Translations under genes and position numbers: made by a program
The notes under the pieces: model-generated
Databases searched by the model: none
What the model saw: the letters and a program-made list of their open reading frames with translations, nothing else
Told to the model about the DNA's origin: nothing
Part shown: positions 1-8,848 of the stretch, in pieces
Position numbering within the stretch: the first letter of the stretch is position 1
Layout of the letters: each line of letters begins with the position of its first letter
Source: Chloroflexota bacterium
GTDB taxonomy: Bacteria > Chloroflexota > Dehalococcoidia > DSTF01 > JACRBR01
Length of the DNA: 15,937 nt
Reading direction: 5' to 3'
Assembly: GCA_016213125.1 (NCBI GenBank)
Contig: JACRBR010000019.1
Coordinates: forward strand, 1-15,937

Positions 1-485
1 GAGAGGATGTTCTGTCGCGCCGGGCCGCCGCTGTAAGCGACGTAGAAGCGGCGCGTCTGCTGGAAGTCGGGCGGGAACGCGATGCCGAGCAGCCCCTCCT
101 CGTTGCCCGCGCCCGGAATGATGCGGTCCTGGATGTCGAGGAACACCGTGGGCGCTTCGGACGGATCTGCCGCGCTGAAGCGCCATGCCGTGCCGCTCTG
201 TGTGATCACGACTGCGTGATCTCTGTCGCCAGGAATGGTCGCGATCTCGATCATGCGGTCGAAGGTAAGCTGCGGGTAAGCGGCCTCGGTCGTGTAGTTG
301 TCGGCCTCGACGTCGATTGCCGGCAGCGCGGATGTCGCCGTCGCGGCGGGCGTGTTCGTTGATTCCGTTGCGACGGTGGCCGATGGTGTGGCGCTGCCGT
401 TATCGTCTGAGTCGCGACACGCCGAGGCCGCGAGCACGACCGCCGCAAACACCACCGCTGCAAACACCACCACCCAGATCTTCAC
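1..485 (-). CDS. PQQ-dependent sugar dehydrogenase-type lipoprotein (glucose/sorbosone dehydrogenase family), 3' end cut by window edge
   Basis: Only the first 161 codons are present; the gene continues past position 1. The GTG start at 485 follows an in-frame stop at 501-503 and has GGAGG six bases upstream, so the start is firm. Residues 1-23 form a lipoprotein signal with lipobox LAASAC (C23), followed by a Ser/Thr/Ala-rich linker of about 35 residues, so the protein should be anchored outside the membrane. From about residue 68 the sequence matches the first blade of the glucose/sorbosone dehydrogenase beta-propeller (FLDIQDRIIP, then EEGLLGIAFPPDF and RRFYVAYSGG). Family members oxidise sugars or related alcohols using PQQ, but the substrate cannot be told here and the cofactor-binding part lies off the window. 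It is a paralog of the upstream gene, 15 nt away and probably cotranscribed. Confidence 0.85.
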   Translation of the reverse strand, partial: MKIWVVVFAAVVFAAVVLAASACRDSDDNGSATPSATVATESTNTPAATATSALPAIDVEADNYTTEAAYPQLTFDRMIEIATIPGDRDHAVVITQSGTAWRFSAADPSEAPTVFLDIQDRIIPGAGNEEGLLGIAFPPDFQQTRRFYVAYSGGPARQNIL

Positions 486-500
486 GCCACGCCTCCGGGA

Positions 501-1666
501 CTACTTCCGGACCAGCTTCTGCACCGTGTGGTCGAACGTCACCAGGTAGAGTTCGCCGGCAGGGTCCTCCGCGAACGACGCGATCTGCAGGTCGGTGTCG
601 GCCAGCGGGATCATGGCGCCGGGGCTCTCGGCGTTGACACTCCACACGCGGCCGCTGCAGTAGTCGCCGAAGATGTACCACCCTTGCAGCTCCGGCATCT
701 CCGCGCCGCGATAGACGTAGCCGCCCGTGACGGCGCAGCCGAACTCGTGCGTGTATTCGGCGACGGGCGCGATCGTGCCCGCTGGATCGCAGGAGGGCGC
801 GTTGTAGCACCCGGAGCCTTCGAGGCGGTTCCAGCCGTAGTTGCCGCCCTTCACGATGATGTCGACCTCCTCGACCTGCCCTTGCCGACATCGGCTGCCC
901 ACAGCGCTCCATTTGCCCGATCGAAGGCGATGCGCCACGGGTTGCGCAGGCCGTAGGCCCAGATCTCGGGGCGCGCGCCGGGTGTGCCGACGAAGGGGTT
1001 GTCGGGCGGCACCGCGTAGCCAGCTCCGGAGACATCGATGCGCAGGATCTTGCCCAGCAGCGTGCCCAGGTTCTGGCCGTTTCCGTCCGGGTCGCCACCG
1101 CTGCCACCATCTCCGAACGCGACATAGAGATACCCATCAGGCCCGAAGGCCAGCGCGCCGCCGTTGTGGTTGGAGTGGGGCTGCCGCAGCTCGAGGAGGA
1201 TCTGCTCGCTGCGCGGATCCGCCGTTGCGCCGGCGGCCGTGAAGCGGCTAATCACGCTCTTGCGCGCCTGCCCATCGGGCCGGATGGGAACATCACCCTC
1301 CCCCGTGAAGTGCACGTAGAAGCGCCCGCCGTTGTCGTAGTCGGGGGAAAACGCCAGGCCCAGCAATCCTTCCTCGCCCCCGGACTGTGGGATCAGCCGG
1401 TCGCGAAGGTCGAGGAATATCGCGGGCTCCTCTGCCGGATCGCTCGTGTTCACGCGCCAGATCACGCCCCGCTGGGTCAGGACCAGCGCGTGGGAAGGAT
1501 CTCCAGGGATCCAGTGCATGCCGTCCATGAACTCGAAATCGGCCTGTGGGAATGCCGGGCGCGTCGTATAGCCGTTCGGCTGCGGGCAACCGGCGATGGT
1601 CGCGATGGCCATGGTCAGAAGGACAAGGGAGGCGATGGCGGCCGGCGTCCGGCGATGAAGGGGCAT
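501..1666 (-). pseudogene. Frameshifted PQQ-dependent sugar dehydrogenase-type lipoprotein (glucose/sorbosone dehydrogenase family)
   Basis: The ATG start is at 1666. Residues 1-27 form a lipoprotein signal with lipobox TIAGC (C27). The propeller body follows: EEGLLGLAFSPDY (about 98-110), NHNGGALAFGPDGYLYVAFG (166-185), DPDGNGQNLGTLLGKILRID (192-211) and GLRNPWRIAFD (239-249). These are hallmark blocks of the glucose/sorbosone dehydrogenase family, and HNGG carries the candidate catalytic His. After WAADVG (residue 261) this frame runs into ten unrelated residues and stops at 851. The expected continuation, GQVEEVDIIVKGGNYGWN, is in another frame and ends at 501. Restoring one base near 884-885 joins both parts into about 388 residues, a normal length. 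It is either a real inactivating mutation or a sequencing error. The start looks leaderless (TAGTAT, six bases, ATG). The downstream gene at 485 is a paralog. Confidence 0.85.
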
Positions 1667-1672
1667 CGCTCT

Positions 1673-1678
1673 ATACTA
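1673..1678 (-). promoter_or_regulatory. Putative -10 box of a leaderless promoter for the sugar dehydrogenase gene
   Basis: On the minus strand TAGTAT is followed by AGAGCG and then the ATG at 1666. A TANNNT box six bases before a start codon is the arrangement known from leaderless genes in several high-GC phyla. No Shine-Dalgarno sequence is present. No good -35 box is visible. Confidence 0.4.
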
Positions 1679-1759
1679 CGCGGCGCGTCGGTCGATGGCT
1701 TCGTGACATATCGAGGAGCGCGCAGCGCGTTAATACGCCGAATCCAGGCGATGCGCACC

Positions 1760-1812
1760 TTTACCCTCCCTTAATCGCTGTTAATCGCGCGTTAAAGGGC
1801 CGGGCCTAGCCT
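1760..1812 (+). promoter_or_regulatory. PHO box-like phased direct repeats and -10 box upstream of pstS
   Basis: TTAATCGC occurs at 1771-1778 and 1781-1788, TTAAAGGG at 1792-1799, and a weaker TTACCC at 1761-1766. The repeats are therefore spaced 10, 10 and 11 bases, one helical turn each. CTGTTAAT then GCGTTAAA resembles the 11-bp repeat pattern bound by PhoB/PhoP-type regulators. A TANNNT box, TAGCCT at 1807-1812, lies just downstream, which places the repeats over the -35 region, as in activator-dependent Pho promoters. A further TTAATACG lies at 1730-1737. The operon encodes its own PhoB-like regulator, so autoregulation is likely. The 5' leader would be about 65 nt. Confidence 0.65.
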
Positions 1813-1840
1813 GAGGGCATCTTCTGGTGGCGTAACGGAA

Positions 1841-1858
1841 GGCCCGGGAGGCCGGGCC
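1841..1858 (+). other. Small hairpin in the pstS 5' leader
   Basis: GGCCCG at 1841-1846 and CGGGCC at 1853-1858 pair perfectly around the loop GGAGGC. It lies in the predicted leader 27 nt before the pstS start. It could stabilise the mRNA or simply be a chance GC palindrome. Confidence 0.35.
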
Positions 1859-1885
1859 GTGTTAGGAGAAGGAGTGGGAATACCC

Positions 1886-2953
1886 GTGAACAAGAACACA
1901 TGGAGGGGCAGGAAGCTCCTGGTTGTCGCGGCGGGACTGGCCGCGTTCAGTCTGGCCTTCGCGGCCTGCGGTGGCGACGACGACGAGGGCACCACGCCGA
2001 CGACGGCTCCGGGCGGCACGACTCCGGCGGCCGCATCGCCGACGAAGGCGACGGGCGGCGAGACTGACTACTCGTCGTTGAGCGGCCAGGTCGTGGTGGA
2101 CGGCTCCAGCACCGTCGGCCCGATCGCTGAGGCCGCGGCCGAGGAGTTCGGCAAGGTCAGCGACGTCCAGGTATCCGTCGGCATCTCGGGCACGGGTGGC
2201 GGGTTCGAGAAGTTCTGCCGCGGCGAGACCGACATCAGCGACGCATCGCGAGCGATCAAGGACTCCGAGAAGACGGCCTGCCAAGGTGGTAGCGTGGAGT
2301 TCGTAGAGATCAAGGTCGGCATCGACGCGCTGTCGGTCGTCGTGAACCCCGACAACGACTGGGTCGACTGCCTGACATGGTCGGCGATGCGGACGATCTT
2401 CGATCAGGGTAGCGCCATCACGAACTGGAACCAGGTGGATCCAAACTACCCCGATCAGGCGCTCAAGGTGTACAGTCCTGGCGCTGACTCCGGTACGTTC
2501 GATTTCTTCACGGAAGAGATCAATGGCAAGGTTGACCAGTTCCGTAACGACAACATCGTGACCTTCAGTGAGGACGACAACGTGCTCGTGCAGGGCGTCG
2601 AGAGCGACAAGGGTGGCATCGGCTACTTCGGCTTCGCCTACTTCCAGGAAAACGAGGACAAGCTGAAAGCGCTCGGCATCGACAAGGATCAGGACAGCAA
2701 GGCGACTCCCGTGGCCGATGACAAGCGCAAGGGCTGCGTGGAGCCGGGCGACTCGACCGTGCTTGACAACAGCTACTCGCTCTCCCGGCCGCTGTTCATG
2801 TACGTCAACAAGAAGTCGCTGGCGGAGAAGCCGCAGGTGAAGGGCTACATGCAGTTCGTGCTCGAGAACTCCGACCTGGTTTCAGACGTCGGTTACGTGA
2901 AGCTGCCTGATGCGGACTACACGGCGGGACTGAACACACTCGGCGCGAACTAG
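1886..2953 (+). CDS. pstS: Phosphate ABC transporter substrate-binding lipoprotein PstS
   Basis: PstS captures inorganic phosphate outside the cytoplasmic membrane and hands it to PstCA. Residues 1-28 are a lipoprotein signal with lipobox LAFAAC (C28), followed by an acidic and Thr/Pro/Ala-rich linker to about residue 60. Phosphate-binding segments are visible: DGSSTV (72-77), SGTGGG (101-106), DASR (119-122) and SPGADSGTF (197-205), the last being the family hallmark. The length of 355 residues is normal. I chose GTG 1886 over in-frame GTGs at 1859 and 1874 because it leaves a compact positively charged signal peptide. In addition, the 20 nt ahead of it (1865-1884) match the leader of the lipoprotein gene at 11556 at 18 of 20 positions. 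It is the first gene of the pst-pho operon, behind a PHO box-like repeat. Confidence 0.96.
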   Translation: MNKNTWRGRKLLVVAAGLAAFSLAFAACGGDDDEGTTPTTAPGGTTPAAASPTKATGGETDYSSLSGQVVVDGSSTVGPIAEAAAEEFGKVSDVQVSVGISGTGGGFEKFCRGETDISDASRAIKDSEKTACQGGSVEFVEIKVGIDALSVVVNPDNDWVDCLTWSAMRTIFDQGSAITNWNQVDPNYPDQALKVYSPGADSGTFDFFTEEINGKVDQFRNDNIVTFSEDDNVLVQGVESDKGGIGYFGFAYFQENEDKLKALGIDKDQDSKATPVADDKRKGCVEPGDSTVLDNSYSLSRPLFMYVNKKSLAEKPQVKGYMQFVLENSDLVSDVGYVKLPDADYTAGLNTLGAN

Positions 2954-2998
2954 CCCCGGCGTGCGGGTCGCGCTACAACTGGCCTGAATTTTCAGTGT

Positions 2999-3027
2999 CC
3001 CGGCGTCCGCGCAGCGCGGGCGCCGGG
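2999..3027 (+). terminator. Strong hairpin between pstS and pstC, probable partial terminator or mRNA-processing stem
   Basis: The arms are CCCGGCG-T-CCGCGC (2999-3012) and GCGCGG-G-CGCCGGG (3014-3027), complementary throughout if the central T-G wobble pair is counted. No T-run follows, so it is not a full Rho-independent terminator. In many pst operons a stem after pstS lowers expression of pstCAB relative to pstS; the position fits that role. A short CTGAA/TTCAG inverted repeat (2984-2995) lies just before it. Confidence 0.6.
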
Positions 3028-3047
3028 ACTCATACGGTGGACGATCG

Positions 3048-3985
3048 ATGGCAATCGCCGCGCGCAGCCGGCCGGACCCCGACCCCTACGCCCTCAAGGG
3101 CAACCGGACTCGCGATCTCGGCGAGCGGGTCATCCACGGCCTGCTCCTGGCGTGCGCTCTGCTGTCCGTCATCACGACGCTGGCCATCATCTACGTGCTG
3201 CTGGAGGAAACCGTCGGGTTCTTCCAGAAGGTCTCCTTCCTCGACTACGCCACGGGGACCAAGTGGTCCGCGCTCATCGAGCCGCGTTCTTTCGGCATCC
3301 TGCCGCTGGTGTGGGGCACGATCATGGTGGCCGGTATTGCCGGCGTCATCGCGATCCCGATCGGGCTGGGCGCGGCGGTGTACCTGAGTGAGTACGCGGA
3401 CCAGCGCGTGCGCTCGATCCTCAAACCGACCCTGGAGATCCTGGCGGGTGTGCCGACGATCGTCTACGGCTTCTTCGCCGTGAACTGGATCACTCCGCAC
3501 CTGCAGGACATCTTCGGTGATCGGGTCGGGTTCTTCAACGGCCTCAGCGCGGGCATCGTCGTGGGCATCATGGTGATCCCGATGGTGTCTTCGCTGAGCG
3601 AGGACGCCATGCACGCCGTGCCGCAGAGCCTCCGTGAAGGCGCCTATGGCCTGGGAAGCACCAAGTTCGATGTCTCGACACGCGTGGTCATACCGGCCGC
3701 GCTCTCTGGCATTGTGGCGTCATTCATCCTCGCCCTCTCACGCGCTGTCGGTGAGACGATGGCGGTGGTCCTGGCGGCCGGTTCTACGCCGAACCTGAGC
3801 CTCGATCCGTTTCAGAGCTTCCAGACGATGACAGCGTTCATCGTGCAGGTCGCCCTCGGTGATGCGCCGACGGGCTCCATCGAGTACCAGGCGTTGTTCG
3901 CCGTGGGCATGACCCTGTTCGTTATGACCCTGGCCATGAACGTCGTGAGCCAACTGCTGCTTGCCAGGTACCGGGACGTGTACCA

Positions 3986-3989
<4 letters not shown>
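3048..3989 (+). CDS. pstC: Phosphate ABC transporter permease PstC
   Basis: PstC is one of two membrane subunits that form the phosphate channel. The 313-residue protein has a hydrophilic N-terminus (1-28), a first membrane helix at about 30-52, a periplasmic stretch carrying an aromatic-rich segment, and further helices at about 87-112, 132-150, 166-182, 218-242 and 283-305. The cytoplasmic coupling loop is visible as SLREGAYGLGSTKFDV (194-209), followed by VIPAALSGI and by SRAVGETMAV (231-240), both typical of PstC. The ATG at 3048 has GGTGGA upstream and is the first start leaving the family N-terminus intact. Its TGA overlaps the GTG of pstA in the sequence GTGA, which implies translational coupling. 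Confidence 0.95.
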
Positions 3990-4929
<940 letters not shown>

Positions 4930-4936
<7 letters not shown>

Positions 4937-5787
4937 TCGACAACATTGCCCGCACCCAGACGGAGCGCGACCTGACCTCTATCCCGACGATCCCGCAGTC
5001 CGAGCGTATCGCCCCCATCTCGGGCGCGGCCGTCGTCGACGTCCAGGACTTCAGCGCCTACTACGGGGCCTTCCGTGCGCTCGACGGCGTATCGATGCAG
5101 ATCGCCGAGAAGAAGATCACCGCCCTCATTGGCCCATCCGGTTGCGGGAAGAGCACCCTGCTTCGCTGCATCAATCGCATGAACGACCTCGTCGATGGAT
5201 TCCGCGCCGAGGGCCGCCTGACGTATCACGGCCAGGACCTCTACGACAAAGGCGTGGACGTGGTGGAGGTGCGGCGGCGCATCGGCATGGTGTTCCAGAA
5301 GCCCAATCCGTTCCCGAAGTCCATCTACGAAAACATCGCGTTCGGTCCCAAGGTCAACGGCATCAAGGGCAACATGGCCGAGATCGTCGAGCACGCCCTG
5401 CGCCAGGCTGCGCTCTGGGACGAGGTGAAGGACAAGCTCCAGCAGAGCGGGCTGGCACTCTCTGGCGGCCAGCAGCAGCGCCTCTGCATTGCCCGGGCGC
5501 TGGCCGTGCAGCCGGATGTGATCCTCATGGACGAGCCCTGCAGCGCGCTCGATCCGATCGCCACGCTAAAGATCGAGGACCTGATGCGTGAACTCGCGAA
5601 GGAGTACACGATCGTCATCGTCACCCACAACATGCAGCAGGCGGCGCGCGTCGCCGACTACACCGCGTTCCTTATGATGCGCCAGGACCGCGCCGGAGAG
5701 CTGGTGGAGTTCCGCGATACTGATGCCCTCTTCACCCGGCCCAGGGACAAGCGGACGGAAGATTACATCACGGGGCGATTCGGATAG
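4930..5787 (+). CDS. pstB: Phosphate ABC transporter ATP-binding protein PstB
   Basis: PstB is the ATPase that powers phosphate import through PstCA on the cytoplasmic side. The 285-residue protein shows Walker A GPSGCGKST (68-76), Q-loop VFQKPNPFP (121-129), ABC signature LSGGQ (177-181), Walker B VILMDE (197-202), PCSALDP (203-209) and the switch His in VTHN (H233). The spacing and the LLRCINRMNDL segment are typical of PstB. About 33 residues precede the usual domain start, a mild N-terminal extension. The ATG at 4930 lies inside the end of pstA with GAGGAAGG upstream; the reading frame continues open further upstream, but that part overlaps pstA and looks like out-of-frame shadow. Confidence 0.96.
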
Positions 5788-5797
5788 GGGTGACCGC

Positions 5798-6463
5798 ATG
5801 ACGAGAGAGCTGTTCGAGAAGAAGCTGCGCGAGATGCAGGAGGACGTCCTGATCATGGGCAGCATGGTCGAGAAGGCAGTCCAACGCTCGATCGACTCCC
5901 TCCGCACGCGTGACGCGGCGCTCTCGAACAGCGTGGTGAGCGACGACATCGCCATCAACAAGAAGCGGTATGAGATCGAAGACAAATGCATCCACCTGAT
6001 CGCGCTGCAAGCGCCCATGGCCGCCGACCTTCGCATCATCGTCTCCATCCTGTTCATCTCGAACGAACTCGAGCGCATGGCGGACCACGCCGAAGGCATC
6101 GCCAGGATTAACCTGATGCTTGGTGAGGAGGCCCTCACCGGCCCCATCGGCGACATCATGCTCATGGGCGAGAAGGGTATCGACATGCTGCGGCGCAGCC
6201 TGACCGCTTTCATCGAGCGGGACGACGCTTCAGCGCGCAGCATCTGTGACGAAGACGACGAGATCGATGCGCTGTACGACTCGTCGTATCACACGCTGAT
6301 CCAGGATGTTATCCGCACCCCGCAGGACGTCGAGCGGGTAACGTACCTCATCTGGACCTGCCACAACCTGGAGCGCATCGCCGATCGCGTGACGAACATC
6401 TGCGAACGCGTGATCTTCATGGTCACGGGAGAGCTGGAGGAGATCAACGTCTCCCGCTACTGA
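5798..6463 (+). CDS. phoU: Phosphate signalling protein PhoU
   Basis: PhoU links the Pst transporter to the PhoR kinase and keeps the Pho response off when phosphate is plentiful. The 221-residue protein has the usual two PhoU helical-bundle repeats. Both metal-binding type motifs are visible: NELERMADHAEGIA (89-102) and HNLERIADRVTNICE (189-203). The ATG at 5798 has AGGGGTG about five bases upstream and gives the normal MTRELFEKKL start; a longer in-frame start at 5723 would lie inside pstB and is unlikely. It begins 10 nt after pstB, in the same operon. Confidence 0.95.
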   Translation: MTRELFEKKLREMQEDVLIMGSMVEKAVQRSIDSLRTRDAALSNSVVSDDIAINKKRYEIEDKCIHLIALQAPMAADLRIIVSILFISNELERMADHAEGIARINLMLGEEALTGPIGDIMLMGEKGIDMLRRSLTAFIERDDASARSICDEDDEIDALYDSSYHTLIQDVIRTPQDVERVTYLIWTCHNLERIADRVTNICERVIFMVTGELEEINVSRY

Positions 6464-6491
6464 GATCGGGGCCTCGCGGGCGGCTTACAGC

Positions 6492-7208
6492 ATGAATACA
6501 TCGTCCGCGCCTGCGCACACGGCAGCCCGAACCGTCCTCGTCGTGGAGGACGAGGCGAGCCTTGCATCCACGCTGTCGTACAACTTGCGGAAGAACGGTT
6601 TCAACGTCGTCTCCGCGTCGGACGGGCTCGAGGGCCTGCAGGTGGCCCGACGCGACCGTCCCGACGTCATCGTGCTGGACCTGATGCTGCCGAAGATGGA
6701 TGGGCTGGAGGTCTGCCGCAGGATTCGGGCCGACTCCGACGTCCCGATCCTGATGCTCACAGCGAAGAGCGAGGAGTTCGACAAGGTCGTTGGCCTGGAG
6801 ATGGGTGCCGACGACTACCTCACCAAGCCCTTCAGCATGCGCGAGCTGATGGCGCGCGTGCGCGCCCTGCTCCGCCGGGCAGGCGGGCGGGAGGCCGTAG
6901 ACGACGCCTCGAAGATCACGATCGGTGAGATCGTGCTCGATCTTCGAGGCCGCTCGGTCCACCGCGCCGGGCGAGAAGTCCTGCTGAAGCCGAAGGAGTT
7001 CGACCTGCTGTTCTTTATCGCGAAGAACGCCGGCCAGGTCTTCAGCCGCGAGCAGCTGCTGGAGAACGTCTGGGGCTACGACTTCTTCGGCGGCAGCCGC
7101 ACGGTCGATGTCCATATCCGATGGTTGCGCGAAAAGCTGGAGGAAACGCCTGCCCAGCCGCGCCATATCCTCACGGTGCGTGGTGTTGGCTACAAGTTCG
7201 TCAAGTAG
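6492..7208 (+). CDS. phoB: PhoB/RegX3-type response regulator (OmpR family)
   Basis: This is a two-component transcription activator expected to be phosphorylated by the kinase encoded next to it and to bind PHO boxes. The receiver domain (about residues 14-126) shows the acidic pair E19/D20, phosphoacceptor D63 (VLDLMLPKMDG), T90 and K112 (TKPF). The winged-helix domain (about 140-238) has KPKEFDLLFFI, REQLLENVWGYDF, RTVDVHIRWLREKLE and the terminal VRGVGYKF, all typical of the OmpR/PhoB class. It is 238 residues long, with about a dozen extra residues at the N-terminus. It starts 28 nt after phoU with only a weak Shine-Dalgarno sequence, so it is probably read from the pst transcript. The name is assigned by context and could equally be regX3 or phoP. 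Confidence 0.93.
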   Translation: MNTSSAPAHTAARTVLVVEDEASLASTLSYNLRKNGFNVVSASDGLEGLQVARRDRPDVIVLDLMLPKMDGLEVCRRIRADSDVPILMLTAKSEEFDKVVGLEMGADDYLTKPFSMRELMARVRALLRRAGGREAVDDASKITIGEIVLDLRGRSVHRAGREVLLKPKEFDLLFFIAKNAGQVFSREQLLENVWGYDFFGGSRTVDVHIRWLREKLEETPAQPRHILTVRGVGYKFVK

Positions 7209-7209
7209 A

Positions 7210-8556
7210 GTGCCGCGCCTCCGGGCCTTCGTCGTTGGCGCCTTCGCGCTCTACATCGCTGTCGAGGCCGTCTCGCTTCTCGTGGTACGCGTCGCTGGAG
7301 GAGGGGCGTGGGCGACGTGGATCGCGTTCTTCTTCGCCAGCACCGTGATCGCCGCGATCACGGTGATCCTGTTCGCGCCGCGGCTTCGCCGGATCGACGA
7401 TCTGGCCATCGCGTCACGGAGGCTTGCCTCGGGCGAATTCGATGGACGGGTTGACGTTGGCGATGATGAGTTCGCCGGACTCGCGTCGTCGCTGAACGCG
7501 GCCGCGGAGTCGTTCGGCCGCACGGTCGGTGCCCTGACGCAGGAGCGCGCCCAGCTCGAGGCGCTGCTGAACGCCAGCAGCGACGCCACCGTCGCCGTCG
7601 ATACCGAAGGCGATGTCGTCTACCTGAACGACGCCGCTCGCCACCTCTTCCCGACCATGGGCGACGACGCGACCGGGAGGCCCTTCATCCAGGTGGTGCG
7701 CGATCACGACCTGAACGAGCTGGTGATCGCGGCGGCCCGCAGCGGCGAGCGCAGCGTCCGCGTCGTCGCGTACGGGCAGGCGCAGCGATGGCTCCAGGCG
7801 ACCGCAGTCCCGATCGAAGGGGCGGGCCGCTGGGCGGCGCTGTCCGTCTTTCACGACCTCACCGAGGTGCGGCGCATGGAGGGCATGCGCCGCGACTTCA
7901 TCAGCAACGTCTCCCACGAACTGCGCACGCCGCTGGCGGGTATCCGCGCCGCCGCGGAGACGCTGCAGGAGGGCGCGCTGGAGGATCCGGAAGCGGCGCA
8001 GGAGTTCTTGGGCCACATCCAGCGGGAGACCGATCGCATGACCCAGCTTGTGGAGGAACTCCTGGAGTTGTCGCGCATCGAGTCCGGCGCGGCGCCGATG
8101 CACTTCGCACAGATCGACGCTTCCGCGCTGATCACCGACACCGTGCGGCGCTTCGGCCAGCAGGCGGAGCGCGCGGGATTGACGCTCGTAGCGGACGTGC
8201 CTGCGGTGCCGCTCTCCGTCATCGGGGACGCGGAGCGCCTCGAACGGGCCCTCGGCAATCTCGTTGCGAACTCATTGAAGTTCACGCCCTCCGGAGGCAG
8301 CATCACGCTGTCCGCAAACGCGACGGACGGCGAGGTCGCGATCAGCGTGAGCGACACCGGCATCGGCATCGATCAACAGGAGCAGGGCCGCGTGTTCGAG
8401 CGCTTCTACAAGGCCGACCGTGGCCGCGGGGGCGCGGGCATCGGGCTGGGCCTCGCGATCGTGAAGCACATCGCGCTAGCGCACGAAGGAACGGTGTCCG
8501 TCGAATCGCGCCCCGGCCGCGGCAGCACCTTCACGATGCGCCTTCCGCGGCGATAA
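7210..8556 (+). CDS. phoR: PhoR/SenX3-type phosphate sensor histidine kinase
   Basis: This membrane kinase is expected to phosphorylate the adjacent response regulator. The GTG start at 7210 follows the previous stop by one base; an upstream start at 7108 would overlap the regulator. Two helices at about residues 6-26 and 35-55 enclose only a short loop, so there is no external sensing domain, as expected of kinases that read phosphate through Pst and PhoU. A HAMP-like segment (about 57-110) and a PAS domain (about 118-215) follow. The H-box SNVSHELRTPL has H236, the N-box NLVANSLKFTP has N354, the G1 box DTGIGI starts at D382, and the G2 box GIGLGLAI is at 410-417. All catalytic boxes are intact. 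It is 448 residues long and the last gene of the operon. Confidence 0.94.
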   Translation: MPRLRAFVVGAFALYIAVEAVSLLVVRVAGGGAWATWIAFFFASTVIAAITVILFAPRLRRIDDLAIASRRLASGEFDGRVDVGDDEFAGLASSLNAAAESFGRTVGALTQERAQLEALLNASSDATVAVDTEGDVVYLNDAARHLFPTMGDDATGRPFIQVVRDHDLNELVIAAARSGERSVRVVAYGQAQRWLQATAVPIEGAGRWAALSVFHDLTEVRRMEGMRRDFISNVSHELRTPLAGIRAAAETLQEGALEDPEAAQEFLGHIQRETDRMTQLVEELLELSRIESGAAPMHFAQIDASALITDTVRRFGQQAERAGLTLVADVPAVPLSVIGDAERLERALGNLVANSLKFTPSGGSITLSANATDGEVAISVSDTGIGIDQQEQGRVFERFYKADRGRGGAGIGLGLAIVKHIALAHEGTVSVESRPGRGSTFTMRLPRR

Positions 8557-8575
8557 CCGCCGCTCTTGTCGGCGG
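8557..8575 (+). terminator. Candidate terminator hairpin between convergent phoR and DUF167 gene
   Basis: CCGCCG (8557-8562) and CGGCGG (8570-8575) pair around a 7-nt loop, immediately after the phoR stop and 12 nt before the stop of the gene on the other strand. There is no T-run, so any termination would be weak or assisted. It could serve both directions. Confidence 0.45.
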
Positions 8576-8587
8576 CCTTCACCGGAC

Positions 8588-8848
8588 TCAGGCTATCCGG
8601 GCGCGGATCTCATCGAGCGAGATGCCGTCGACCTCGATCACCTTCGTCCTGCCAGAAGCCCCAATGACGATCGTGATGCGCGAGGCCGGCACACGCAGTG
8701 TCTTTGCCAGCAGGCGCAGCAGGGCGTCGTTCGCCTTTCCATCGACGGGCGCGGAGGAAACGCGCGCGCGCAACGTCTCGCCCTCCCATCCGGTGATGGC
8801 GTCTTTGCCGGCGCGGGGTGTCAGGCGAACCGAGAAGCGCGCGGTCAC
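8588..8848 (-). CDS. DUF167 (YggU-like) family protein
   Basis: This is a small 86-residue protein matching the DUF167 family: RFSVRLTPRAGKDAITG at the start, the hallmark SAPVDGKANDALLRLLAK in the middle, then ITIVIGASGRTKVIEVDG near the end. The fold is known from structures, but the molecular role of the family is not established. The GTG start at 8848 overlaps the TGA of the upstream acetyltransferase gene as GTGA, so the two are translationally coupled. It ends convergently with phoR, 31 nt away. Confidence 0.9.
   Translation of the reverse strand: MTARFSVRLTPRAGKDAITGWEGETLRARVSSAPVDGKANDALLRLLAKTLRVPASRITIVIGASGRTKVIEVDGISLDEIRARIA

Noticed and set aside
400..1137. Minus-strand open frame of 245 codons across the frameshift region
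   Set aside because: It is in the third frame, Arg-rich and patternless, while the two halves of the dehydrogenase show family motifs in the other frames.
1859..1885. GTG codons at 1859 and 1874 as alternative pstS starts
   Set aside because: They would add a non-basic stretch before the signal peptide and put the start inside the purine-rich leader. The matching leader at 11534-11553 contains a stop at the equivalent place, so it is not translated there.
5566..6243. Minus-strand frame of 225 codons opposite pstB and phoU
   Set aside because: Ser/Met/Arg-rich shadow of strongly conserved phoU; no ribosome site or recognisable motif.
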